This document shows positions 12,352-22,150 of a stretch of DNA of 64,000 nt, piece by piece; positions within the stretch are counted from its first letter, which is position 1, and each line of letters opens with the position of its first letter. The position numbers and the translations under genes were made by a program. The stretch is from Cymbomonas tetramitiformis (Eukaryota > Chlorophyta > Pyramimonadophyceae > Pyramimonadales > Pyramimonadaceae), in NCBI GenBank assembly GCA_001247695.2, contig LGRX02024823.1:1-64000 (forward strand). Direction: 5' to 3'. Below the pieces are notes generated by a model. The model did no database searches and was not told the origin of the DNA. It saw only the letters and a program-made list of their open reading frames with translations.

Positions 12352-13141
12352 CCATGCGCCCAGACTTCACATCCCTCTTGGCAAAGGTAACAGAGCCACT
12401 GCCAGAGGAGCACACAGACTGACTCTGCACCACGCTGAAGGTCTCACAGACCTCAGTGTCATAGTCCGCATTGAACACCTGAATAGAGTTGAAAATGTGC
12501 TTGGTGGCACCACTGTCCAGAACAGCACACTTGCCCACAGTAGATCGAGAGCCAACACCGCCAGCACTCGCACCACACGCCATCTGAGCATGGCGACCAT
12601 CAGCAGGGCAGTACATACCACACGCCCAAGCATCAGAGGGCATCTGACCATCCACCTCACACGAGTCAGAGTCCAAGTCCAAGCCTGTGATGAGGTCATC
12701 GAAGTCATCATCACTGTGGTCTTCATAGTAGTCACCAGGGACTAGAGCCACAGAACAGAGGCGGTTCTTGTGAGGCGGACGGAATAGTCCAGAGGCCCAA
12801 TCATCAGAGGGGATACCACCCACTCCTTCATAGGGCTGCCCAAGGTGCATATCCTCTTCCTCGTCAGAGTCAGAGGCACTTTCCAGATCTGGCATAGTAT
12901 CCGAAGCATAACCATCATCAGAGGAGCCATCAGGGGAGGAGCCAGAGTCCCACTCTTCTGCCACAGACCAGTGAGGCGGATGGAATAGTCCAGAGGCCCA
13001 ATCATCAGAGGGGATACCACCCACTCCTTCATAGGGCTGTCCAAGGTGCACATCTTCTTCATCATCAGAGTCAGAGGCACTGTCTAGATCCGGCATAGAG
13101 TCTGAAGCATAACCACCATCAGAGGAATCCAGTGCAGCCAC
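12185..13141 (-). CDS. copia-1 aspartic protease region
   Basis: The catalytic motif reads AVLDSGATKH, as in copia proteases, and GQPFNLLSV follows about 85 residues later. The N-terminal half is acidic and holds two direct protein repeats of about 65 residues, each with GYASDxMPDLxSASDSD and a GGIPSDDWASGL core. A third, out-of-frame trace of the same repeat sits at 13,084-13,190, so the overlap with the upstream gag frame reflects a frameshift inside the repeats. Confidence 0.85.
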   Translation of the reverse strand: MAALDSSDGGYASDSMPDLDSASDSDDEEDVHLGQPYEGVGGIPSDDWASGLFHPPHWSVAEEWDSGSSPDGSSDDGYASDTMPDLESASDSDEEEDMHLGQPYEGVGGIPSDDWASGLFRPPHKNRLCSVALVPGDYYEDHSDDDFDDLITGLDLDSDSCEVDGQMPSDAWACGMYCPADGRHAQMACGASAGGVGSRSTVGKCAVLDSGATKHIFNSIQVFNADYDTEVCETFSVVQSQSVCSSGSGSVTFAKRDVKSGRMVELQLLGTHCIPGQPFNLLSVVVLEDAGFLVDFGARAVSKGGAVFSFARQPVYYA

Positions 13142-14670
13142 AATCGCAGAATCACCTCGGTCTGCAGAGACATCACCATGATCAGAAGAATCCCAGAGTC
13201 ATAGCCACCCTGGTCTGAATGGTCATCACCACAATCAGAGCCAGAATCTGAGTAATCAGGCCAGGCATCAGTCCCCCACCCCCCATCGAGGAAGAGCATG
13301 CCGCCAAAGTCCTCCACAGCTTGTATCAATGCCCTCGTGGCCTCTCCGAGCCCAGATTCCCAGCTTTGCAAATCCACTAGGGAGGTGGGCACCATGACAG
13401 GTTCAAGCTTAAGCAACATGTCCATATGCTCGGTCACCTGCCTGATGACATGGAGCTGGCAGAGAATCTTCTTGACACTGACAGTATGTTCAACACCACG
13501 GGGAAGAGTAGTGCCTCTGTCGAGTATGTGCTGAGCACGGAGATATACCTCCATCGACCCAGCCATCATGACAGTGTGCCAACGCTGCAAACCAGGCTTG
13601 AACCAGAGCTGTCTCGGGGAGATCTGATGAGTGTCACCCAGGTGCTGATCACGTCCACCATCCCACCGGGCTTGAGTCCTCTCCAGGCGAGCCTTGTCGG
13701 GGAAGAAGGCAGTGATGACATCAATGTAGACCCAAGAGTCATATATCGGCACAATGTTAGCACGGTTGTGACGGTTGAGCAAAGAAGCATGCTTGTTGGG
13801 AACATAGCAGTGGGGCTTCTTCTTGGACCGTCGAGGAGAGCGCTGTTCTGAAGATAAGTCCACACGAGGTGCACACACCGTGCCCTCATTGCTCACAGCA
13901 CGCTCACCAGCAGTGCCAGACACAGCGACCTCAGGCTCACACACCTCTGTCAGAACAGAGTAGTAATTGAAGACGGGGAGTACAGAGAACGGAGATTCCA
14001 CGGGCACAGAGCTTCGCCCAAATATCCAGGGCTGGCATGGGGTCGGGCTAGGAGTCAGTGACCCAGAGATGCTAGAATTACCAGTCTCAGTTAGCCCAGA
14101 GTTCAGGTCAGAGTGTTCCCCGTCCGGTAATGAAGATTCCACTGGCACAGAGCTTCGACCACACGCCGATAGCTGGCACGAGGCTGGGCAAGGAGTCAGT
14201 GAGTCAGAGATGTTAGAATTACCAGTCTCAGTCAGCCCAGAGTGGACCTCCTGCGTACCGGCATATATGTCCTCACCAGTCTCGCCCAGACCAGGGTGCA
14301 AGTCAGATGGACTGGCCTCCCGAAGAGCAAACAGAACCTCACCACTCTCCTCCAGGCCAGGATAAAGCTCAGACTGCCCAGCCGCAGCACCAAGATGCTC
14401 ACCAGGCTTCGGTAAGCTACCATGCTTCTCGTAGTCTGCAACTCTCTTAAGAATGGCCGTTTTGGTAGCTGGAGAAGCCTTCTTGAAGAATGCCTCCCGC
14501 TTCTCAACGTTCTTGATGAAACAGTCTTTAGAAGGATGTCCACGCCTGTGACAGACGGGGCAGGGGACCTTGACGGCCAGTCGCTGCCGTTTCAATTCCT
14601 CCTGCTTACGCCTGTCATCAGCAATAGCACCAGCAGTCTCAGATTCAGAATTATCGTCGGTGTGGTTCAC
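13084..14670 (-). CDS. copia-1 gag C-terminal part with CCHC zinc knuckle
   Basis: The knuckle reads CPVCHRRGHPSKDC (C-x2-C-x4-H-x4-C) about 35 residues from the start. Two Ser/Thr-rich repeats follow (LxSGLTETGNSxISxSLTP and CGRSSVPVES-like segments). The frame overlaps the stop of the upstream gag frame (GTGA at 14,667-14,670), so gag is split by a one-base shift, either programmed or mutational. Confidence 0.8.
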   Translation of the reverse strand: MNHTDDNSESETAGAIADDRRKQEELKRQRLAVKVPCPVCHRRGHPSKDCFIKNVEKREAFFKKASPATKTAILKRVADYEKHGSLPKPGEHLGAAAGQSELYPGLEESGEVLFALREASPSDLHPGLGETGEDIYAGTQEVHSGLTETGNSNISDSLTPCPASCQLSACGRSSVPVESSLPDGEHSDLNSGLTETGNSSISGSLTPSPTPCQPWIFGRSSVPVESPFSVLPVFNYYSVLTEVCEPEVAVSGTAGERAVSNEGTVCAPRVDLSSEQRSPRRSKKKPHCYVPNKHASLLNRHNRANIVPIYDSWVYIDVITAFFPDKARLERTQARWDGGRDQHLGDTHQISPRQLWFKPGLQRWHTVMMAGSMEVYLRAQHILDRGTTLPRGVEHTVSVKKILCQLHVIRQVTEHMDMLLKLEPVMVPTSLVDLQSWESGLGEATRALIQAVEDFGGMLFLDGGWGTDAWPDYSDSGSDCGDDHSDQGGYDSGILLIMVMSLQTEVILRLWLHWIPLMVVMLQTLCRI

Positions 14671-15608
14671 TGCGTGGGCAGTGTGCGCGGGGCGAGTATT
14701 GTGTCGTAATGAGATGTTACTTGGTCAGACAGCATGTCCGCAGTAGGGAGGGACTCGACCATGAACTTGGCCTTGAGGAGCATATAGTCGGGGTGCAGTC
14801 GCACAATAGCCATAACAGAGTACATGGTTTCAACCGTCTCCATACAGAGAGATTTGCCAGAAGGCGTAACGCGCGTGTTCATGGAGTACTCGTGTATACG
14901 CCGAAGAGTCTCCTTCGCTTCCAGAAACGTCGAAAGAGGAGGAGCAAGGTTCGAAAGTTGATTAGGCAGTAAAAACAGCTTATCCACCTGGTTAATGAAA
15001 TAGACGACAATAGTGTTGCGTCGTAATTTGGATAGCGCAAGCCAGGCTCCGTGACCGTCAGAGTACGGCTCAAAGCTGCGAACGACAGCGTTCGCAGTGC
15101 CAGTGGTAACGCGACAGAGGAAGTCATAAAATAGCTGATTCGCTTCCTCAAGATAGTACTCTTCCCCCTTCAGCACATGAAGTGGAGTAGATTCTGAAAG
15201 CAATAGCGCCAGAGAAGGGTGACGCAGAGAAGGACGAATTTTCGCAAGCCACTCGTCCCAAATTCCTTCCTGGTCAGAATTCTTGCCAGAGAAGTGCGAG
15301 TCCGCGGAAAGTCCCTTAGTCATATCAGAAAGACTTGGTAAAGGCCGCCGCCCACCAGCGAGCGACGAATTGGAATGCTGGTCCACAGGGACAGCGGGGC
15401 GGTGACCTGTCTGATTAAGGCCGTGGAGCTCGCAGAGTTGAGCACCCATAGTCCTAACCATGTCCGTAAGTGCTGAGATTTGCTCCTGTTGGCTACTCAG
15501 CGCAACAGCATGATCCCGCGAAGTTGGTTCGCCCGGCTTCTCCTCAGACGCTGGTACGCCAAGACCAGGATTAGACGGCGGGGTCACCTGACTTCTGCCT
15601 CTGCCCAT
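14667..15608 (-). CDS. copia-1 gag N-terminal part
   Basis: 313 codons starting ATG at 15,608, about 70 bases inside the primer-binding site. It has a short coiled-coil-like segment (QQEQISALTDMVRTMGAQL) and a helical region typical of UBN2/Retrotran gag (LALSKLRRN, LSTFLEAKETLRRIHEY). It ends TGA overlapping the next frame. Confidence 0.8.
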   Translation of the reverse strand: MGRGRSQVTPPSNPGLGVPASEEKPGEPTSRDHAVALSSQQEQISALTDMVRTMGAQLCELHGLNQTGHRPAVPVDQHSNSSLAGGRRPLPSLSDMTKGLSADSHFSGKNSDQEGIWDEWLAKIRPSLRHPSLALLLSESTPLHVLKGEEYYLEEANQLFYDFLCRVTTGTANAVVRSFEPYSDGHGAWLALSKLRRNTIVVYFINQVDKLFLLPNQLSNLAPPLSTFLEAKETLRRIHEYSMNTRVTPSGKSLCMETVETMYSVMAIVRLHPDYMLLKAKFMVESLPTADMLSDQVTSHYDTILAPRTLPTQ

Positions 15609-15676
15609 AATGAATTTGCGTACGCGCAGCGGAAATTAGCGTGATAAACAAAATAGAACTCACTTACAACGTAAGT

Positions 15677-15688
15677 GGGCCCATAACC
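15677..15688 (-). promoter_or_regulatory. copia-1 primer-binding site, half-tRNA(iMet) type
   Basis: On the minus strand the 5' LTR ends in CCAACA and is followed at once by GGTTATGGGCCC. This is the primer site of Drosophila copia, which pairs with the 5' half of initiator tRNA-Met at the anticodon stem-loop. The same 11 bases sit at the same place in copia-2. Confidence 0.85.
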
Positions 15689-16023
15689 TGTTGGAATTCT
15701 ATACAGGGTAGTTTGCAAAAGCGAGCGTAAACTTTCATTCACAAAAGATAAACCAGTTCGCAGCTTGAAACGCCACGAACATTAGCGCCCAATCATTACT
15801 GATTGGGCAGTCTAAGTGAAAGTTCACTAATTAGAGTCTGACGTGTCACTGTCGAGTTCATAACGACTGCAGTGACCCGCCTACGATGGGCCGATGAACT
15901 CTCCGGCCCACTATCAGAAGATGGGCCGCGAGCTATTACACACTGTGTGTTGCCGATGGTCATCATATGATCCAACGGCCACGATTAGTTCAGCAGATCT
16001 ACAGATCTAGATCTAAGGGTTTC
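15689..16023 (-). repeat. copia-1 5' LTR, proximal part
   Basis: Matches 7,964-8,298 with about four differences. It is cut at GGGTTTC by DIRS-1 and resumes at 21,304. Confidence 0.93.
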
Positions 16024-16454
16024 TCTTTTGCTCGAATCCTCATTTGCCAAAGGCAGGCACTGCAATACATTTCATTAAAATGATTTTGTAAAGTGTTTAA
16101 AATGCATAAAGTGCTTTTTGAATGCTTTCTAAATTCTAGTTTTTGATGAGATGTCCAGACTGTCTGTGCACGTCACCAAAAGGAAAGAGTCCTCTGGGTC
16201 GGGAGCGGTGGGAAGAGCAAAAGGAACAGAGCTGAACAGGCGTGTCGCTTTGTGGCTACTTCTACATCCTGTTTGTGTCACGGAGCTACATGTGTCATTC
16301 GGCTCTACTGCAGCAGGAGTCACGGATTCTGAAAGTCTGAAACCACAAAAATTCTGTTGCACTCCAATTTGAACATTTCTCTTTTGCTCGAATCCTCATT
16401 TGCCATGAAACCAAAGATGAAACTGTGAGGCACACAAAAGAAATCTGATCTCTG

Positions 16455-17815
16455 TCACTGTGACCATGTTAACCAAGCGAAGTAGTAGTCCATGTCTGTG
16501 TCCCTCAGAGCTGTCGGGTCGATGTAGTGCTGCACTGCCGAAGAGAACTGTGACCAGCCTCCAAAGAAGCACACTTTCTCCATTGCAACACCCACAGCTC
16601 GAGCACACGTCGTGGCACCCTTCCGGGTGCTGTGTGCAGAAAAGTGACCTCCTTCCGGAGGTCTGCAGTCCAGCTCGCTGAGAGCCAGACCAATCCAGTC
16701 ATTTGCCACTGAAGCCTTGAAGTTCTTCGGGTCCTCGGGTAGCAGCCAGTAGGCGTCAGGTTGAGTCTTCTCAGAACTGTTCCAAGCCGTGTCACGGTGG
16801 AACTCCTAGTGCTCGATCAGCTCCTTCAACAGAGCCACCCCCTTCCAGGGGATGCACAGGCGTCTCTTCACCAGTTGATGCCGCCGTCCTTTCTCCTTTA
16901 GCAGCACCACTGAGAACTCACTGTCGCCACAATGAACGTGCTGCCGTGACAACGATGTCCCCGTGTCCGGTCTGCCGAAGGTCACGAAGGCAACAACCAC
17001 GTAGGCGAAGGCTCGCAGTAGCCGCAGCTCCTCAGGCGATCTCGGAGTCAAACTCAGCGCTGCTTCGTGCACACGTCATACGTGTGCCGCTGGCAGCCAC
17101 GTCCGCTGGGTCTCGATGTTCTCCTCCTGCACCGTCAGCTCCGCCTGGATGGTCGCCATCCCCTTCACAGCTCGGGTCACAGAACGCCCCTTCGCTGGTC
17201 CAGGAAAACGTAGGTCCTCGTGGTAGTTGTTGATGGCAGACAGGTACGGCTGCAAGGAGGCCGACTTGATGCCCCCGTCCTTCAACAGAGAGGCGATGTA
17301 CAGCAACACCGTCGCCTCCGATGCTGGCAGCCACGGCCGTTGGTGCTGCTCACAAAACAAAATGAAGCGCCGTGCCTTCGGTCCGTAGTTGCTCATCGCC
17401 GTGTCCAGCAGTGCCTTTCTCTGCATCGTCACTGCCAGTTCCGTGAGCCGGGAAGGTCCCAACTCACCCCTCCACCGCTCACAGAGTGAGCGCGTGAGGA
17501 AGTTTTGTACAGCACCACCGCGCTTGTACTCTTCGTAGTGGCCTCCGCTGATCCGCTCGGTGTTCTCGCCGTCCGCGTCCGCTGCCTCGTCCGTGCTGTT
17601 GATGATTTTGAAGTTCTCCTCAGACAAGTCCAGCGTCTCCTCGTCGCCGTCGTCATACAGCACGTGCGCCTTCCCGTCCTCGTCGAACTCCTTCGCCACA
17701 CCCGGGTAGAAGCAGTCATCGTCCTTCCAGAACACCTCGATTTTCGTGCCCACGGTCACCTTGCTCGCTGTCGTACTCGTAGCAGAGCTCCTTCGTACTT
17801 CAGCAGCGTAGTAAC
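16455..17815 (-). pseudogene. DIRS-1 Tudor-like domain plus tyrosine recombinase, interrupted
   Basis: The frame 18,131-17,076 carries a Tudor-like module at 17,604-17,757 (GTKIEVFWKDDDCFYPGV, VLYDDGDEETLDL) and the recombinase N-terminal SAM-like region (LSAINNYHEDLRFPGPAKGR). A stop ends it, and the catalytic half continues in 17,072-16,806 (VAFVTFGRPDTG, LLKEKGRR) and 16,709-16,455 (HFSAHSTRKGA with H-x-x-R, and HYIDP with the nucleophile Tyr). The RT stop TGA is embedded in the first frame as CCCGTGAG. Confidence 0.85.
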
Positions 17816-19882
17816 TCACGGGCGCGCCTCGATGAAGAACATCACAGCGTCCCACTTTGAGGGCCCGAGCAGCTCGGACCCTCCCAGCCTGCTCGGAGTG
17901 AACAAGTCCTTGCGCCGCGGCATGATCACCACCTCGGTGGCCAGGGCCTCCAGCTCCCTGAACCAGGACTGTCCCGGCCAGTACGGAGCCACCACCGTAG
18001 CAGCGGCCCCCTCCTCCCGCAGCTTGTGCGCCACCTCGTCCAGCAGCGCCCACGGGGGGTTCACCCAATTGTTTTCCCCCCGCCAGTCGTACGTCAGAGA
18101 GTCCACACCTTCGCACTTCGGGTCCTTCCACGCAGCGTAGTACCGAGGAAGCTGCGCGGAGATCTCGGAAGCGAACCGGTCGACTGTGTAGGGCCCCACT
18201 GCTTGTTGGCCCACACGAACCAGTCCCGATTCAGCCGCCAGTCGTCCAAATCCTCGCAACGCGAAAGGTTGTCGGCCCACACGTTGGCCTCGCTGCGGAT
18301 GTACCGAGCCTGCAACTCGATGTCGTGCAGATCCAGTAGCAGCCAGAGTCTCCTCATTCTCCTCATCAGGTCCGGGTTTCTGGAGGTGAAGTGCGAAAGC
18401 ATTGCCACCACCGCCTGGTTGTCGCAGTAGAGCCGTACGACCTTGCCCTCCAGCTCCTGCAGGAACGCCTGTACGGTCTTGTACACGGCCTCCAGCTCCA
18501 GGTGTGTGATGTGCCAGTTGCGCATCTCGTCTGGCCAGAAACCTCGCGCGGGGAACTTCAGGTTCAGCACTCCTCCCCAGGCTGTCATCGAAGAGTCCGT
18601 GTGCACCTTCGCTCTCGTCGGGGATCTCCAGATCTTGCGCCCGTTCCACCTGCTCATCACAGGCAGCCTGGACCACCATTCTAAGTCCCCCCGAGCTGCA
18701 CGCGAGATTTTTACCTTTGCTCCCCAGCTGCGTTTCTCTGCCAGCACGAAGTAGAGCTCCCGTAGGTAGAGCCGCGCCGCTGGTACTGCCAAGTACACGG
18801 ATTGGCAGAGTCCCGTGAAGGAAGCCAGTCTCCTGGCAGGAATCCACCTCCGATTTCTCGCTGCGTCGCACAGGATCTCCTTCGCCTTGGTGTGGATCTT
18901 GTGTACCCGTCGTTCTGTTACACGGAATTGTCCCAGCTTCAGGTCCACCTCCAGCCCGAGGTGCTCCACCACCTGTGTAGGCTCCCATTGGCCCTTCTTC
19001 TCGTTCCGCCGTAGGCCAAGTCGATGAAGCACCAGTTGAACTTTTTCTCGACGCAGAAAGCCTTCTCGCTGAGAGTCGACCAGCACCAGAAAATCGTCCA
19101 TGTACGGTAGTACTCGCATTCCGCTGTGACGGTTCGCGTCCCCGCCAGCACCACCGGTCCTGCGACGGACTGACCATCGCTGTCGTACTGCGGAACCGTC
19201 CCGCAGTCCTCCTGATTTCTCTGCGATCTTCCGCTGCCTGTGGAGAACGTAGAGCTTCCACCATCACGCGTACGAACTTGCAGAACACCCTCGGAGCGTC
19301 GCTCCATCCGAACGGCATCGCTGAACATTGAAGCAGGTCCCCTTGCAGGTCGAACTGCATGAATCGTTGAAAGTCCGGGTGGATCCCCAGCGCATGAAAA
19401 CCGTCCTGGAGGTCGAAGCTGAAGCACCAGTCGCCCGGTTTCGCCAGTCTCCTTAGTTTCTTCAGCGTCTCCATCTTCACACGATTTTTCACACACCACT
19501 GGTTCAGCCATCGGAAGTCCACCACCAGTCTCCACTTGTTCGTACCCGGTTTCGGCACTAAAAAAGCGCGAGAAACATGAGATCTTCTCGTCGCTCTCGT
19601 CCAGGCATCGTTCTGTAGCAGCCTCTCCTTCTCCGCGTCCAGCCACACCTGCTGCTGCCGCGTAGCATCCCTCAGTGACACCCCGTGGTCGAACGGAGGC
19701 GGAGGCCCGCGCTTCCACCTCAACTTCACCCCGTGAGTAATCCATTGCATCACCTTGGAACTGGCGCCCGCCGCGCGCCATTCTCCCCTCCGCTGTCTCA
19801 CCTGCTGTTGCACGGTGAGTTTTCCCCGCCCAGCGCCCGGAGAGGGCTGTTGCGCTGGACGGGGTGGCGGCACGCACATCAC
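17816..19882 (-). pseudogene. DIRS-1 RT, RNase H and methyltransferase-like ORF, frameshifted
   Basis: The first frame carries RT blocks (FLVPKPGTNKWRLVVDFRWLN, SFDLQDGFH, MPFGWSDAPRVF). It shifts between about 19,230 and 19,120 into a frame with MRVLPYMDDFLVL (YMDD), the connection region, and RNase H (VHTDSSMTAWGG, LELEAVY, YCDNQAVV, SEANVWADNLSR). It shifts back near 18,200 to TVDRFASE, WVNPPWALLDEV and the stop. DIRS-2 encodes the same protein uninterrupted, so these are two damaging indels. The terminal NPPW domain corresponds to the methyltransferase-like domain reported for DIRS elements. Confidence 0.88.
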
Positions 19883-20880
19883 ACATCGGCCGCGGGCTTT
19901 CCGCCCCGGCCCTTGCCGCCTTTTTCGGTAGGCTTCTTACCGTCCTGCTCCTCGTACTTCTTACGGTCCTTCCAGCGCTGGTCTCGATCCCGTGGATTCA
20001 CCACCCGCGTTTCCGCGTTCGCTGCATTCTTCGCCGTAAGGCTCAGCATCGCCTTGCCGCGGTTCTTGTCGAAGTCGTTCAGCCACTGCTGCAACACCTC
20101 ATCTGCCACCACGCCGTCTGCTGCCTGGTAGACTCTGTCCTCCACGAACTGCAGCTTTGCACGTAGAGCGTCCGATCCTCCCCGCTGTGAAGAACCAGGC
20201 TCCTGCTCCAGCTGCCCGCGCAGTTCCAGCATCGTCCACCTGTTGCACAGTAACGCGTACACGCCGTGCACCGAGTTGGTAACTGTGTGGAAACGTTTCT
20301 GCCACTCGCTGTTCGACAAATCGCAGTCCTCGTTCGCGTCCAACGTCTCGTTGCATTCGTTCACCACGTCGTGCAAATAAGACAGTGCTGGAGCCAGAAC
20401 CAGGCACTCGTACTTCATTGAAGAGTTGGACTTCTTGGAGAGAGCATCGTACGTCTTGCTGCCGTGCAGGTCGTACAACTGCGGCATTCTCGATGTCAGG
20501 GTAGCCGGCCGCGGCGGGAACGGGTTGATTGAGGCTGCTGGCACGTACGCCAGCTTCCTCCTTCTCTCCAGAAGTTGCTCGGCGGTCTTGGCTACGGTGT
20601 CCGGGTCAGAAGTCCCAGGCTTCGCTGTCACCTTCGCCTCCAACTCCACGTTGATCTGTGCTTGTCGTTGAAGCTCGTCACGCAGCAGGCGATGCTCCTC
20701 TGCCTGCTGCCTCTGCATCTCAAGCAGCTCCCCTTGCTGCTTTTGCATGATCAGAATTTGTTGCATCAGCACGTCCTGAGTGGACTGTGCTGCCGGGGAA
20801 GGGGAAGCCTGCCCGATGTCTGGCTTCCCCGGGAGGGGAGGGAAATCCTCTGTAGACTTGCCCTTCGCAGTTCCAGCCAT
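19879..20880 (-). CDS. DIRS-1 gag-like protein
   Basis: 333 codons from ATG at 20,880. A coiled coil (about residues 38-85, MQRQQAEEHRLLRDELQRQ) precedes a conserved block with MPQLYDLHGSKTYDALSKKS, also found in DIRS-2. The C-terminus is Lys/Gly-rich and basic, fit for nucleic-acid binding, with no zinc knuckle. Its TGA overlaps the next ATG as TGATG, which could allow termination-reinitiation. Confidence 0.8.
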   Translation of the reverse strand: MAGTAKGKSTEDFPPLPGKPDIGQASPSPAAQSTQDVLMQQILIMQKQQGELLEMQRQQAEEHRLLRDELQRQAQINVELEAKVTAKPGTSDPDTVAKTAEQLLERRRKLAYVPAASINPFPPRPATLTSRMPQLYDLHGSKTYDALSKKSNSSMKYECLVLAPALSYLHDVVNECNETLDANEDCDLSNSEWQKRFHTVTNSVHGVYALLCNRWTMLELRGQLEQEPGSSQRGGSDALRAKLQFVEDRVYQAADGVVADEVLQQWLNDFDKNRGKAMLSLTAKNAANAETRVVNPRDRDQRWKDRKKYEEQDGKKPTEKGGKGRGGKPAADV

Positions 20881-21303
20881 TCCTCTCCCTCAAAGGAGTA
20901 ACAGTGAAGTCAATCGTACTGCCGTAGCCGATGTGAAGCCGTCGTTTGAAGTCGTAACGCCGTCCCCGCGACTTCGCTGTCAGATCTCCTGTCGTCGTTC
21001 GATCGCCGTCGTACAACCTAGTGGTCTAGTCACTACCTACTCTACTGTTTACAGGTGAAACAGGTGAAGAAATTCTTACAAAATCGGATTTGAAGTGTGC
21101 CTCACAGAGTACCGTAGGTACCCGTGAAGTTCCTGTTTGCAAGAGCAAAAGGAACAGAGCTGAACAGGCGTGTCGCTTCGTGGCTACTTGTACATCCTGT
21201 TTGTGTCACGGAGCTACATGTGTCATTCGGCTCTACTGCAGCAGGAGTCACGGATTCTGAAAGTCTGAAACCACAAAAATTCTGTTGCACTCCAATTTGA
21301 ACA

Positions 21304-21417
21304 TTTCATAGGGTTTCTTTAGGGTTTCTTCAGGGTTTGAGCATCCTGACTACTGTACAAGGCCTAGACAGTCATGCTTTACACCAAACTGATCAGCAGG
21401 CACTGCAGATTCCAATA
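21304..21417 (-). repeat. copia-1 5' LTR, distal part
   Basis: Continues the LTR from TTTCATAGGG to ATTCCAATA and is identical to the end of the left LTR. It is followed by the target duplication GCTGG. Confidence 0.93.
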
Positions 21418-21422
21418 GCTGG

Positions 21423-22150
21423 TGCAGAGCCATCGAACATTGGACGGCGTCATGGCGTGTGCTGGAAAATCGCGGAAGGGGCGCTGCTTGGCAGAGAGGG
21501 ACGCTCTCAGTGCCTGAGTGTGCCACAAGCGGCTCGCCCAGCTCCATGCCGCCAGTTTGGCCAAGCCGTGAATGCGTGAATGGTCGGCGGAGAAATATTA
21601 TGAGGCCGCAGGAAAGTGCAGGATTGGGGAGCAAGGCGGCGTGCGACGCATGGGTATGGAGGCTGGGAGCACCGCAGGAGGCTGCATGCGACGAGCGTAT
21701 CGAAGTAGAAGGCCCGCCGCGGATGTCGAAGTTAGACGGCCTCGTGTCGACGCAGGCGCACCACGAGGCAGAGGCGGCGGAAATCAACAGGAAGATGCCT
21801 CTCGGCCAATTGGAGACTGCCCGGTATGCAGAGCCTCCATCACGGCCAGCTTCACTGCTCACTGTTCAGACGTCAGCACACCATCCCCATGGCCAATCCT
21901 GTGCAAGTGGGTCGCGCAGTGAGCCTGAAGCGTACCCAGCTGCCGGATGGCCGTCGGGCTGCGCACTCCTGCAAGCGCCGGGCTGGAAGATAGACTCGCG
22001 CTGTGGTGGGCGTACAACAGAGCACAGTATCGGAGAGGCGGGATGGGACGGGGTGGGAGTGGTGGCAGGCGGAGTAGTGCAGAGGCTTCGCAGGAGTTCC
22101 ACCACGGCGAGCCGGACGCATCTCCTGGCTGCAACGCTAGCGGGACGCAG
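21423..22150 (+). other. Host intron remnant, no gene seen
   Basis: About 730 bases between the transposon duplication and the next host exon. Open frames run on both strands, but no conserved motif or paired splice sites were found. Confidence 0.5.

Larger units (their letters stand above)
16024..21303 (-). mobile_element. DIRS-1: tyrosine-recombinase retrotransposon, PAT/Kangaroo-like, degraded
   Basis: Minus-strand element with split direct repeats. A1 is 21,142-21,303, A2 16,214-16,375, B1 16,380-16,404 and B2 16,024-16,048, giving the A1-ORFs-B1A2B2 order of PAT and Kangaroo elements. It sits in the right LTR of copia-1. Both ends share TTTC with the internal B1/A2 junction and the target, as expected for recombinase-mediated insertion of a circle. 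Genes: gag, then RT/RNase H/methyltransferase-like, then Tudor-like/tyrosine recombinase. RT and recombinase frames are broken by several shifts or stops. Confidence 0.9.
7964..21417 (-). mobile_element. copia-1: Ty1/copia LTR retrotransposon with an extra methyltransferase-like domain
   Basis: The element lies antisense in a host intron, flanked by the 5-base duplication GCTGG (7,959-7,963 and 21,418-21,422). LTRs begin TGTTGGAAT and end ATTCCAATA on the + strand. On the minus strand the order is LTR, a copia-type primer site, gag with CCHC knuckle, protease, methyltransferase-like domain, integrase, RT, RNase H, LTR. Without the 5.3 kb DIRS-1 insertion in its 5' LTR it is about 8.2 kb. The two LTRs differ at only about four positions of 444, so insertion was recent, yet the ORFs carry frameshifts and one in-frame stop. 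It may be a defective copy moved in trans, or some indels may be assembly errors. Confidence 0.93.
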
